Shown here: positions 48,201-54,578 of the stretch, piece by piece
Layout: every line of letters begins with the position of its first letter
Position numbering within the stretch: the first letter of the stretch is position 1
Source of the DNA: Streptomyces sp. YS415
GTDB lineage: Bacteria; Actinomycetota; Actinomycetes; Streptomycetales; Streptomycetaceae
Length of the DNA: 64,000 nt
NCBI RefSeq assembly: GCF_023544665.1
Contig: NZ_JAMJFL010000001.1
Location: 248,001-312,000, forward strand
Direction: 5' to 3'
Translations under genes and position numbers: made by a program
The notes under the pieces: generated by a model
Told to the model about the DNA's origin: nothing
Databases searched by the model: none
What the model saw: the letters and a program-made list of their open reading frames with translations, nothing else

Positions 48201-48748
48201 TCTCGGACAAGGCCGACGCGGGCATCGCCCAGCTCACCGGAGGCGAGCACGCGGACGGCGCGGTCGTCACCATCGGCGGCATCATCTCGGGCCTGCAGCG
48301 CAAGATGACCAAGCAGGGCAACGCCTGGGCCATCGCCACCGTCGAGGACCTGGCCGGTTCCATCGAGTGCATGTTTTTCCCGGCCACCTACCAGCTGGTG
48401 TCGACCCAGCTCGTCGAGGACGCGGTGGTGTTCGTCAAGGGCCGCCTCGACAAGCGCGAGGACGTGCCGCGGCTGGTCGCGATGGAGCTCCAGGTCCCCG
48501 ACCTGTCGAACGCCGGCACCAACGCGCCCGTGGTCCTCACCATCCCGGCCACCCGGGTCACCCCGCCGATGGTCAGCCGCCTCGGCGAGATCCTCAGCCA
48601 CCACCGGGGCGACAGCGAGGTCCGGATCAAGCTCCAGGGCCCGACCAAGACGACCGTGCTGCGCCTGGACCGGCACCGGGTCAAGCCCGACCCGGCGCTC
48701 TTCGGCGACCTGAAGGTGCTGCTCGGACCGTCCTGCCTGGCCGGCTGA
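45209..48748 (+). CDS. dnaE: DNA polymerase III alpha subunit DnaE
   Basis: An 1179-aa replicative polymerase of the DnaE1 type. GTG 45209 has GGAGG 7 nt ahead. The N-terminal PHP domain begins FTHLHVHTQYSLLDGAARL (residues 6-24) and retains metal-ligand motifs such as SDHGNLHG. The polymerase core has GPGRGSAAGS (about residues 375-384) and PDVDIDFDERRR (about 416-427), with catalytic Asp residues. A helix-hairpin-helix segment follows, then an OB fold (VTIGGIISGLQRKM, about residue 1020). In actinobacteria the PHP domain of this enzyme is the likely proofreading exonuclease. It is monocistronic with a terminator. Confidence 0.97.
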   Translation: MSKPPFTHLHVHTQYSLLDGAARLKDMFNACNEMGMTHIAMSDHGNLHGAYDFFHSAKKAGVTPIIGIEAYVAPESRRNKRKIQWGQPHQKRDDVSGSGGYTHKTIWAANATGLHNLFRLSSDAYAEGWLQKWPRMDKETISQWSEGLIASTGCPSGELQTRLRLGQFDEALKAAAEYQDIFGKDRYFLELMDHGIEIERRVRDGLLEIGRKLGIPPLVTNDSHYTYAHEAAAHDALLCIQTGKNLSDPDRFRFDGTGYYLKSTDEMYAIDSSDAWQEGCRNTLLVAEQVDTTGMFEAKNLMPKFDIPEGYTEVTWFKEEVRRGMERRFPGGIPEDRQKQVEYEMDVIIQMGFPGYFLVVADFIMWAKSQGIAVGPGRGSAAGSIVAYAMGITDLDPIPHGLIFERFLNPERVSMPDVDIDFDERRRVEVIRYVTEKYGADKVAMIGTYGKIKAKNAIKDSARVLGYPYAMGDRLTKAMPADVLGKGIDLDGITNPSHPRYSEAGEIRAMYENEPDVKKVIDTAKGVEGLVRQMGVHAAGVIMSSEPIVDHAPIWVRHTDGVTITQWDYPQCESLGLLKMDFLGLRNLTIMDDAVKMVKSNKGIDLDLLALPLDDPTTFELLQRGETLGVFQFDGGPMRSLLRLMKPDNFEDISAVSALYRPGPMGMDSHTNYALRKNKLQEITPIHKELEEPLEEVLAVTYGLIVYQEQVQKAAQIIAGYSLGEADILRRVMGKKKPDELAKNFTIFQAGARKNGYSDEAIQALWDVLVPFAGYAFNKAHSAAYGLVSYWTAYLKANHPAEYMAALLTSVKDDKDKSAIYLNECRRMGIKVLPPNVNESVHNFAAQGDDVILFGLEAVRNVGTNVVDSIIRSRKAKGKYASFPDYLDKVEAVACNKRTTESLIKAGAFDTLGHTRKGLTAQYEPMIDNVVAVKRKEAEGQFDLFGGMGEEESSEPGFGLDVEFSPDEWDKTYLLAQEREMLGLYVSDHPLFGLEHVLSDKADAGIAQLTGGEHADGAVVTIGGIISGLQRKMTKQGNAWAIATVEDLAGSIECMFFPATYQLVSTQLVEDAVVFVKGRLDKREDVPRLVAMELQVPDLSNAGTNAPVVLTIPATRVTPPMVSRLGEILSHHRGDSEVRIKLQGPTKTTVLRLDRHRVKPDPALFGDLKVLLGPSCLAG

Positions 48749-48762
48749 GCCGGGACGTGCGA

Positions 48763-48795
48763 GAGGGGCGCATCCGCGTGTCGGGTGCGCCCCTC
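48763..48795 (+). terminator. Terminator after dnaE
   Basis: GAGGGGCGCA (48763-48772) pairs with TGCGCCCCTC (48786-48795), extended by three inner pairs including one T-G. It lies 15 bp after the dnaE stop and faces the convergent small gene. Confidence 0.8.
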
Positions 48796-48832
48796 GTCTG
48801 TGCCTGGGCTTCGACGGCCCGTTATGAAGATG

Positions 48833-48997
48833 TCAGTTGTGACCGAACCTCTTGTGCTTGTCCTTGCGCGCCACGTCCCCGGGGGTCATCGGGGACATCC
48901 GCTGCTCGGCCGTCGCCTCCGTCGAGGAGTGCGGGGCCTGCTGCTGTCCGCGCTCGGTCTGCGGCTGCTTTCGGTCACGGTTCTTGTTCTTGGCCAT
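48833..48997 (-). CDS. Small basic hydrophilic protein (54 aa)
   Basis: A 54-aa protein from ATG 48997, with AGGAGG 8 nt ahead. The sequence is rich in Lys, Arg, Gln, Asn and His, starts MAKNKNRDRKQPQTERGQ and ends DVARKDKHKRFGHN, with no hydrophobic segment. It is probably intrinsically disordered. I recall similar short proteins annotated as hypothetical in many Streptomyces. Function is unknown; nucleic-acid or ribosome association is only a guess from composition. A GCCCGACA/TGTCGGGC hairpin lies 55-79 bp upstream. Confidence 0.75.
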   Translation of the reverse strand: MAKNKNRDRKQPQTERGQQQAPHSSTEATAEQRMSPMTPGDVARKDKHKRFGHN

Positions 48998-49051
48998 GGT
49001 GATGCCTCCTGTGGGGGATCTAGGGGCCAGGGCCGCGACCAGATTCACATA

Positions 49052-49076
49052 GCCCGACAAAGAACGCATGTCGGGC
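49052..49076. repeat. Inverted repeat upstream of the 54-aa gene
   Basis: GCCCGACA (49052-49059) and TGTCGGGC (49069-49076) form 8-bp perfect arms around 9 nt. The repeat lies in the divergent spacer between the small gene and the NYN gene and could be an operator. The rest of 48998-49219 shows nothing else I can support. Confidence 0.45.
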
Positions 49077-49219
49077 AATTACCGGCTGTGACGGCGCTCG
49101 TTCGAGCCAGGCACCCCGAAACGCCACGCCGAAGATCGAGTTCCGGCCGTTAACCTTCGCGCGGTCGGGCAGACTCGAAGGAAGCCCGAAGCAAACCTCC
49201 CGGAAAGAGGGTGGATCGC

Positions 49220-50434
49220 GTGGACCGCTGCATCGTCCTGGTGGACGCCGGGTATCTGCTGGGGGCCGCCGCCTCTCTTCTCGCCGGGGAGCCCTCCCGG
49301 TCCCGGATCACCGTCGATCACACCGCCCTCATCCAGGGCCTGCGGGAACGGGCGGAATCGGACACCGAACGCCCGCTGCTGCGCATCTACTGGTTCGACG
49401 GCGCCCCCGACCGCGTCCCGCAGCCCGAGCACCGCAGACTGCGCGTGATGCCCCGGGTGACCGTCCGGCTCGGCGCACTGACCCGCAGCGACGGACGCTG
49501 GGCCCAGAAGGGCGTGGACGCCGCCATGCACGCCGAACTGACCGAACTCGCCCGCAACCGGGCCTGTTCCGACGTGGTGCTGGTGACCGGGGACGGCGAT
49601 CTGCTGCCGGGCATGATGGCCGCCAAGGAGCACGGCGTGGCCGTCCACCTGTGGGCCGTGCAGGCCGCCGACGGCGACTACAACCAGTCCGAGGACCTGG
49701 TCGCCGAGGCCGACGAGCGGCGCGTCCTCGACCGTACGTGGATCACCAAGGCCGTACGCGCCAAGGAGCTCGGCGGGATCTGCGCGCCGCCGCCGGTGCC
49801 GCGGCCCGAGATCGCCGCGATCCTCTCCGCGCCGCTGCCCGACTCCGCGCTCGCGCCGGCCGAGCGGCCCGCCGAGGAGCGGGAGCACCCGACCCCGGCC
49901 GCGAGGGGAAACGGCGCGCAGGAGCGGGTGCCGGCGCCGAAGGGCGTGCCCACGCCGAAGGACCTCGCCGCCCTGCGCGCCCCGGGCGTGCAGCCCCCCG
50001 CCCAGCCCGCGGGGGCGACCCTGCGGTGGTCCTCCGACAAGGGGTGGGTGGACCGGCCCGGCACTGCGGCCGAGCCGCCCGAGATCGCCTCCATGCCGAC
50101 GCTGGCCCAGGTGACCACGGCGGAGCAGCGGTGGGCCGACCGGGAGGAGGACATCACCACCGTCGGCGGTGACCCCTACGAGGTCGGACAGGTGTTCGCG
50201 CGGCGCTGGATGGGGCGGCTGGGCGACTCGAGCCACCTGCAGAAACTCTCCGGGATGTACCCGCGCATCCCGCACCGCATCGACGGGGAGCTGCTGCGCT
50301 ACGCGGCCCGGTTCGGGCTGCTCGCCCACAAGGACGACCAGATCGACGAGCACGACCGGTACGCGATCCGCGCCGGGTTCTGGCGGGAGATCGATGTGCG
50401 GACGGCTGCCGAACACGCGTCCGCGGGGGAGTGA
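49220..50434 (+). CDS. NYN (PIN-like) domain protein
   Basis: A 404-aa protein. GTG 49220 is preferred because GGAAAGAGG (49202-49210) stands 9 nt ahead; an in-frame GTG at 49211 abuts that site. The N-terminal NYN domain has VLVDAGYLLG (first acidic residue), KGVDAAMHAELTEL and VTGDGDLLPGM (about residues 118-128), the acidic cluster of a PIN-like RNase. A Pro-rich linker (about 190-280) leads to a helical C-terminal domain of about 90 residues (VGQVFARRWMGRLGDSSHLQKL). It may be an RNA-processing nuclease; the target is unknown. Confidence 0.87.
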   Translation: MDRCIVLVDAGYLLGAAASLLAGEPSRSRITVDHTALIQGLRERAESDTERPLLRIYWFDGAPDRVPQPEHRRLRVMPRVTVRLGALTRSDGRWAQKGVDAAMHAELTELARNRACSDVVLVTGDGDLLPGMMAAKEHGVAVHLWAVQAADGDYNQSEDLVAEADERRVLDRTWITKAVRAKELGGICAPPPVPRPEIAAILSAPLPDSALAPAERPAEEREHPTPAARGNGAQERVPAPKGVPTPKDLAALRAPGVQPPAQPAGATLRWSSDKGWVDRPGTAAEPPEIASMPTLAQVTTAEQRWADREEDITTVGGDPYEVGQVFARRWMGRLGDSSHLQKLSGMYPRIPHRIDGELLRYAARFGLLAHKDDQIDEHDRYAIRAGFWREIDVRTAAEHASAGE

Positions 50435-50481
50435 AACGGCACATACGCCGCCCCAAGGACGGGCCCGGCGGCCCGACCCCG

Positions 50482-50498
50482 TAGTCTCATCCCTTGTG
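50482..50498 (+). promoter_or_regulatory. Possible leaderless promoter of the ABC exporter
   Basis: TAGTCT (50482-50487) stands 8 nt ahead of GTG 50496, and there is no ribosome site, a pattern typical of leaderless mRNAs. The -35 region is poor. Confidence 0.4.
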
Positions 50499-51515
50499 AG
50501 TACGCGCGCGGCACAGGCACTTCGGCCCAGTGGTGATGTCGTGTGTGCTGTGCGCGGACTGACCAAGACCTACCCGGCGGTACGGGGCCGGCGGGGCACC
50601 CCCGCCACTCCCGAGGTGCGCGCCACCGACGACGTACGGCTGGACATCCGGCGCGGTGAGATCTTCGGCCTGCTCGGGCCGAACGGCGCCGGCAAGACCA
50701 CCCTCGTACGGCAGCTCACCGGGCTGATGCGGCCCGATCGCGGCAGTGTGGAGATCCTCGGGCACGACATCGTGCGCCACCCCGAGCGGGCCGCACGGAT
50801 CCTCGCCTACCTCGGCCAGGAGTCGACCGCCCTCGACGAGCTCACCGTCTCCCTCGCCGCCGAGACCACCGGACGGCTGCGCGGCCTGCATGTACGCGTG
50901 GCGCGGGCCGAGCGGGACGCCGTCCTGGAGGAGCTGGGCCTGACCGAGCTGGCCGGGCGGCCGCTGAAGAAGCTGTCGGGCGGTCAGCGCAGGCTCGCCT
51001 GCTTTGCCGCCGCCCTCGTGGGCGCGCGGCCGCTGCTCGTGCTCGACGAGCCGACCACCGGCATGGATCCGGTGGCCCGGCGGGCGGTCTGGTCCGCCGT
51101 CGACCGGCGGCGGGCCGAGCAGGGCACGACGGTCCTGCTGGTCACCCACAACGTCATCGAGGCCGAGACCGTGCTCGACCGGGTCGCCGTGCTCGACCGG
51201 GGCCGGGTGATCGCCTGCGACACCCCCACCGGGCTCAAGGAGCAGGTCGCCGGGGAGGTGCGGGTCGACCTGGTGTGGCGGGACGCGGCGCCGCTGCACG
51301 TCCCCGAGGTCGCCGCGCTCCAGGACCGGGTCGTGGAGTCGGGCCGCCGCTGGACGCTGCGGCTCGCCCCCGACGAGGCACGCGCGGTCGTCGCCACCGT
51401 CACCGGCGGGGCCGCCTTCTCCGCCCTCGACGACTTCACCCTCGCCACGCCCAGCCTGGAGGACGTCTACCTGGCGCTGGGCGGAGCGGCGCGGCAGGGG
51501 TTGGTGAAGGCTTGA
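50496..51515 (+). CDS. ABC transporter ATP-binding protein (ABC-2 exporter type)
   Basis: A 339-aa ATPase from GTG 50496 (STRAAQALRPSGDVV). All ABC motifs are intact: Walker A GPNGAGKTT (about residues 66-74), signature LSGGQRR (about 158-164), Walker B LLVLDEPTTGMDP (about 176-188) and H-loop LVTHN (about 214-218). The C-terminal 90 residues are a DrrA-like extension (VRVDLVWRDAAPLHVPEV). The frame stays open upstream inside the NYN gene but lacks homology there. With the permease gene 106 bp downstream it forms an exporter; the substrate is unknown, perhaps a drug or lipid. Confidence 0.92.
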   Translation: MSTRAAQALRPSGDVVCAVRGLTKTYPAVRGRRGTPATPEVRATDDVRLDIRRGEIFGLLGPNGAGKTTLVRQLTGLMRPDRGSVEILGHDIVRHPERAARILAYLGQESTALDELTVSLAAETTGRLRGLHVRVARAERDAVLEELGLTELAGRPLKKLSGGQRRLACFAAALVGARPLLVLDEPTTGMDPVARRAVWSAVDRRRAEQGTTVLLVTHNVIEAETVLDRVAVLDRGRVIACDTPTGLKEQVAGEVRVDLVWRDAAPLHVPEVAALQDRVVESGRRWTLRLAPDEARAVVATVTGGAAFSALDDFTLATPSLEDVYLALGGAARQGLVKA

Positions 51516-51621
51516 GCGGGACTGGGGCAGCCGTGAGGACCACGGGTGAGAACCTGAGCAGGACGACCGTCGCATCCGTACGGAACGGGACCACCGCCGG
51601 AGCGAAGAGGAGCAGCGCCAC

Positions 51622-52446
51622 GTGAGTGTCGTACCCGCCGAGGTTCTGCCGGCCGGCGCGCCGGCCGCGGACGAGACGCCCGTCACGCACGCGGCCGAGC
51701 TCGGGCCGCGGGCCCGGCTGTGGCCGTCGCTGTGCGCCGTGTACCGGGCGCAGCTGTCCCGCGCGCGGGTCGCGCGGATCCCGCTGCTGTTCGTGGCGAC
51801 CTTCCAGTCCGTCGGGATCATGATCCTGATGCGGGGGGTCGTGGACGGCGGCGAGGAGGCGCGGGCCGTGGTGGCCGGGTCGTCGGTGCTGGTCGTCGCC
51901 TTCGTCGCGCTGAACCTGCTCGCCCAGTACTTCGGGCAGCTGCGGGCCAGCGGGGGCCTCGACCACTACGCGACGCTGCCGGTGCCGCCGGCGGCGGTGG
52001 TGCTCGGGGCCGCGGGGGCGTACGCCTCCTTCACCGTGCCCGGGACCGTGGTCACCGCCGTCTTCGGGTGTGTGCTGTTCGGCCTGCCGCTCGCCCATCT
52101 GTGGGTGCTGATCGCGGTGATCCCGCTGGTCGGTGCCGCGCTCGCGGGCCTCGGGGCCGCGCTGGGACTGCTGGCACCCCGGCCGGAACTGGCGACCGTG
52201 CTGGGCCAGCTGGGCATGTCCGCCGCACTGCTGCTGGGGGTGCTGCCCGCCGAGAGGATGCCCGAGGCGGTGCGGTTCGCCCGGGATCTGCTGCCGTCGA
52301 CCTACGGCGTCGACGCCTTCGCCCGCACCTTCGGGGAGAGCCCCGACTGGGCCTACGTGCTCGGGGACCTCGCGGTGTGCGCGGGGGTGGGTGTGGTGTC
52401 CCTGGCCGCGGCTACCTGGGCGTACCGCCGGGCGGCCGTCCGGTGA
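51622..52446 (+). CDS. ABC-2 type transporter permease
   Basis: A 274-aa membrane protein from GTG 51622, with GAGGAG ahead. A 35-residue hydrophilic N-terminus precedes six hydrophobic helices (first at about residues 54-72, IPLLFVATFQSVGIMILM). The pattern VLNLLAQYFGQLRASGGLDHYATLPV and the late motif AERMPEAVRFARDLLPSTYGVDAF fit ABC-2 permeases. It pairs with the preceding ATPase, which has normal catalytic motifs, unlike the ATPase at 1156-1896. The substrate is not evident. Confidence 0.9.
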   Translation: MSVVPAEVLPAGAPAADETPVTHAAELGPRARLWPSLCAVYRAQLSRARVARIPLLFVATFQSVGIMILMRGVVDGGEEARAVVAGSSVLVVAFVALNLLAQYFGQLRASGGLDHYATLPVPPAAVVLGAAGAYASFTVPGTVVTAVFGCVLFGLPLAHLWVLIAVIPLVGAALAGLGAALGLLAPRPELATVLGQLGMSAALLLGVLPAERMPEAVRFARDLLPSTYGVDAFARTFGESPDWAYVLGDLAVCAGVGVVSLAAATWAYRRAAVR

Positions 52447-52480
52447 CGCGGTGCCCGGGCGGGCCTGGCACGATGTCAGG

Positions 52481-53173
52481 GTGACCGCACCGCTGACTCC
52501 ACCCCCTCCGCCGCGTGACCACTCTGCCCACAGCGCGTGGCAGCAGCCGCCCGCGCCCGGCGCCGGACACGGGGCCTACCCGTACGGGCCGCCTCCCTCG
52601 TACGGCGACGACGGGCCCGGCATGCGGACCGAGCTGCGGGAGGCCGCCGTGGTCACGGTGGCCGTGGCGGTGACCGGGGTGCTGCTCGGGCTGCTGTGGT
52701 GGTGGCTGGCGCCCCGGGTGCCGCTGGTGGGGGACGTGGTCGACGGGAGCTGGGTCGTCTACCTCAAGGACACCGAGGGGGAGCAGGCGGTGGGCGTCGA
52801 CGGGACGTTCACGCTGCTGGCGCTCGCCTTCGGCGCGGTCGGCGCGCTCGGGGTGTTCCTGGTGCGGCGGCGCGGGGGCGTGCCGCTGGTGATCGCGCTG
52901 GCCCTCGGCGGGCTGCTCGGCTCGCTGCTGGCCTGGCGGCTGGGGGTGTGGCTCGGGCCCGCGCAGGATGTCATCGCCCATGCCGAGGACGTGGGCAAGG
53001 GGAAGACCTTCTCGGCGCCGCTGGAGCTCGACGCCAAGGGTGCCCTGCTGGTCTGGTCGATTGCGGGGCTCGTGGTGCATCTGGGGCTGACGGCGTTGTT
53101 CGGGCCGCGCGATCCGGATCCCTACGAGCAGCAGCATCAGCCGAAGGACGGGTTCGGGGCGCCGCAGGCGTAG
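52481..53173 (+). CDS. DUF2567 membrane protein
   Basis: A 230-aa protein from GTG 52481. A Pro/Gly/Tyr-rich cytoplasmic tail (about residues 1-48) precedes four hydrophobic helices: AVVTVAVAVTGVLLGLLWWW, FTLLALAFGAVGALGVFLV, VIALALGGLLGSLLAWRLG and LVWSIAGLVVHLGLTALF. The loops LKDTEGEQAVGVDGT and HAEDVGKGKTFSAPLELDAKG are as I recall them for actinobacterial DUF2567 proteins. The gene follows the ABC permease by 34 bp. No ribosome site is clear. Function is unknown. Confidence 0.83.
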   Translation: MTAPLTPPPPPRDHSAHSAWQQPPAPGAGHGAYPYGPPPSYGDDGPGMRTELREAAVVTVAVAVTGVLLGLLWWWLAPRVPLVGDVVDGSWVVYLKDTEGEQAVGVDGTFTLLALAFGAVGALGVFLVRRRGGVPLVIALALGGLLGSLLAWRLGVWLGPAQDVIAHAEDVGKGKTFSAPLELDAKGALLVWSIAGLVVHLGLTALFGPRDPDPYEQQHQPKDGFGAPQA

Positions 53174-53196
53174 CCTCCCGCCCCCGCCGCCCCTTG

Positions 53197-53222
53197 AGGC
53201 GCGCCCGCTACGCGGGGCGCCT
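53197..53222 (-). terminator. Possible terminator overlapping the bL37 stop
   Basis: AGGCGC arms around a CCCGC-GTA-GCGGG core form a GC-rich hairpin with one bulge at the end of the 24-codon gene. It overlaps the stop codon. Confidence 0.4.
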
Positions 53223-53282
53223 GCCGTGGTTGGCCCGGCCCTTCTTCGTGCGCCATCTGCGTTTCCGCGTCTTCTTCGACAT
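53208..53282 (-). CDS. Ribosomal protein bL37-like, 24 aa
   Basis: A 24-codon gene from ATG 53282 to TAG 53208, too short for ordinary gene calling. The peptide begins MSKKTRKRRWRTKK and ends GRANHGRRPA, with 12 Lys or Arg residues. The length and the ANHGKRP-type ending match what I remember of bL37, an actinobacterial 50S subunit protein first seen in mycobacterial ribosome structures. AGAGGGGG lies immediately ahead of the start. It sits alone between the DUF2567 gene and the YbaK gene. The assignment is by recalled pattern, so the symbol is left blank. Confidence 0.8.
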   Translation of the reverse strand: MSKKTRKRRWRTKKGRANHGRRPA

Positions 53283-53323
53283 GCCCCCTCTGCTTAACCG
53301 AGGAAGGGACGCCCGTCGAGGGG

Positions 53324-53815
53324 CTAGGCGCGTCCGATGGGGGCCAGGGTCGCTTCCGTCAGGGCGGCCAGGTCGGCGGGGGAGAGTTCGATCTCCAGGC
53401 CCCTGCGCCCCGCCGAGACGCAGATCGTCGCGTGGCCGCTCGCCGACGCGTCCAGCACCGTCGGCAGTTTCTTGCGCTGGCCCAGCGGGGAGATGCCGCC
53501 CCGGACGTAGCCCGTCGTGCGTTCCGCGAGGGCGGGGTCGGCCATCGCCGCCTTCTTGCCGCCCACCGCCGCGGCCAGGGCCTTCAGGTCCAGCTGGCCC
53601 GCCACCGGGACCACCGCCACGGTCAGCCTGCCGTCCACCTCGGCCACCAGGGTCTTGAAGACCCGGTCGGGGGAGACGCCCATGGCCTGCGCCGCCTCCT
53701 CGCCGTAGGACGGGTGGGAGGGGTCGTGCTCGTAGGCGTGGGTCGTGAACGCCACGCCCGCCGCCGTCAGGGTCACCGTGGCCGGTGTACCCCCCGACTG
53801 TCGCTTCTTCGCCAT
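53324..53815 (-). CDS. ybaK: YbaK/EbsC-family aminoacyl-tRNA deacylase
   Basis: A 163-aa protein from ATG 53815, preceded by GAGGCGAGG. Family motifs are VFKTLVAEVDG with the catalytic Lys (about residue 54), GGKKAAMADPALAERTTGYVRGGISP and LGQRKKLPTVLD. YbaK removes Cys mischarged onto tRNA-Pro, and the GGxSPxG loop is present. The gene lies 8 bp downstream of the LON-domain gene on the same strand and is probably cotranscribed. Specificity for Cys-tRNA-Pro is inferred from the family. Confidence 0.92.
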   Translation of the reverse strand: MAKKRQSGGTPATVTLTAAGVAFTTHAYEHDPSHPSYGEEAAQAMGVSPDRVFKTLVAEVDGRLTVAVVPVAGQLDLKALAAAVGGKKAAMADPALAERTTGYVRGGISPLGQRKKLPTVLDASASGHATICVSAGRRGLEIELSPADLAALTEATLAPIGRA

Positions 53816-53823
53816 TCCTCGCC

Positions 53824-54564
53824 TCAGTTCGGACTCGTCGGCGTGCGCGTCAGGTCCGCCGCCGGCAGTGACGGCAGGCTACGGATGATCGAGGTCTCCG
53901 CGCGAAGGAGTTTCAGCTCGTCCCGGAGCCGGGAGGCCGTGTCGGGGGCCTGGAGCAGACGCTGCTTGGTGGGGGTGTCCAGCATCATCGCCGCCGCCAC
54001 GAGGTAGGACACCACCGACGGTTCGTCCGGCAGGTCCGCCCCCGTCGACAGGGAGCGTTCCCGGGCTCCGGCCAGGCGCTTCTGGTACTGGCGGAAGGCG
54101 CGCAGCACCCCTTCCGCCAGGGCGCCCGCCTCCTCGCCCTGATCCTCCGCCAGCTCCTCCAGCTCCGCCGTCAGGAACGGGCCCGAGGCGTCCACCGACA
54201 GCAGCCGCACCCGTGTCGTGCCGGTCGCCAGCACCTCGAAGGTGCCGTCCGCCCGCTCCCGGATCGTCGCCGCGTCGGCCACGCAGGCCGTCGAGTGGAA
54301 GGACTTCAGCGGCTCGGCGCCGAAGCCCGCGGCGGGCCCGCGCTCGGGCACCGCGGTCGGGTCGGGCATGCCGGGCGCGGTCGGCGCCACCTCATGGCCG
54401 TCGCGGATGGCCACGACGGCGAACCGGCGCGGTTCCTCGTCGGGGGTCTTCAGCAGATCGCGCATCATGGCGCGATAGCGCTCCTCGAAGACATTGAGAG
54501 GCAGCACCAACCCCGGGAACAGCACGGTGTTCAGGGGGAAGAGCGGGAGCCGGACGGTGGTCAC
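53824..54564 (-). CDS. LON N-terminal (PUA-like) domain protein
   Basis: A 246-aa protein from GTG 54564. It begins TTVRLPLFPLNTVLFPGLVLPLNVFEERYR, quoted by its start VRLPLFPLNTVLFPG, which is the Lon substrate-binding domain. The ATPase and protease domains of Lon are absent. The C-terminal 90 residues are helical (EGVLRAFRQYQKRLAGARERSL), as in stand-alone LON-domain proteins. No ribosome site is seen, and TAGGCT stands 8 nt ahead of the start codon. The function is probably binding of an unknown partner. Confidence 0.9.
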   Translation of the reverse strand: MTTVRLPLFPLNTVLFPGLVLPLNVFEERYRAMMRDLLKTPDEEPRRFAVVAIRDGHEVAPTAPGMPDPTAVPERGPAAGFGAEPLKSFHSTACVADAATIRERADGTFEVLATGTTRVRLLSVDASGPFLTAELEELAEDQGEEAGALAEGVLRAFRQYQKRLAGARERSLSTGADLPDEPSVVSYLVAAAMMLDTPTKQRLLQAPDTASRLRDELKLLRAETSIIRSLPSLPAADLTRTPTSPN

Positions 54565-54578
54565 GACGCAAGAGCCTA
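54564..54578 (-). promoter_or_regulatory. Possible leaderless promoter of the LON-domain gene
   Basis: On the minus strand TAGGCT (54578-54573) lies 8 nt before GTG 54564, with no ribosome site. The upstream gene ends at 54576, so this -10 overlaps that stop codon. Confidence 0.35.

Noticed and set aside
45212..48676. Minus-strand open frame of 1154 codons opposite dnaE
   Set aside because: Antisense shadow of dnaE, with no ribosome site and no recognisable family.
50169..50495. N-terminal extension of the ABC ATPase into the NYN gene
   Set aside because: The first 109 codons overlap the NYN domain gene in another frame and resemble no ABC domain.
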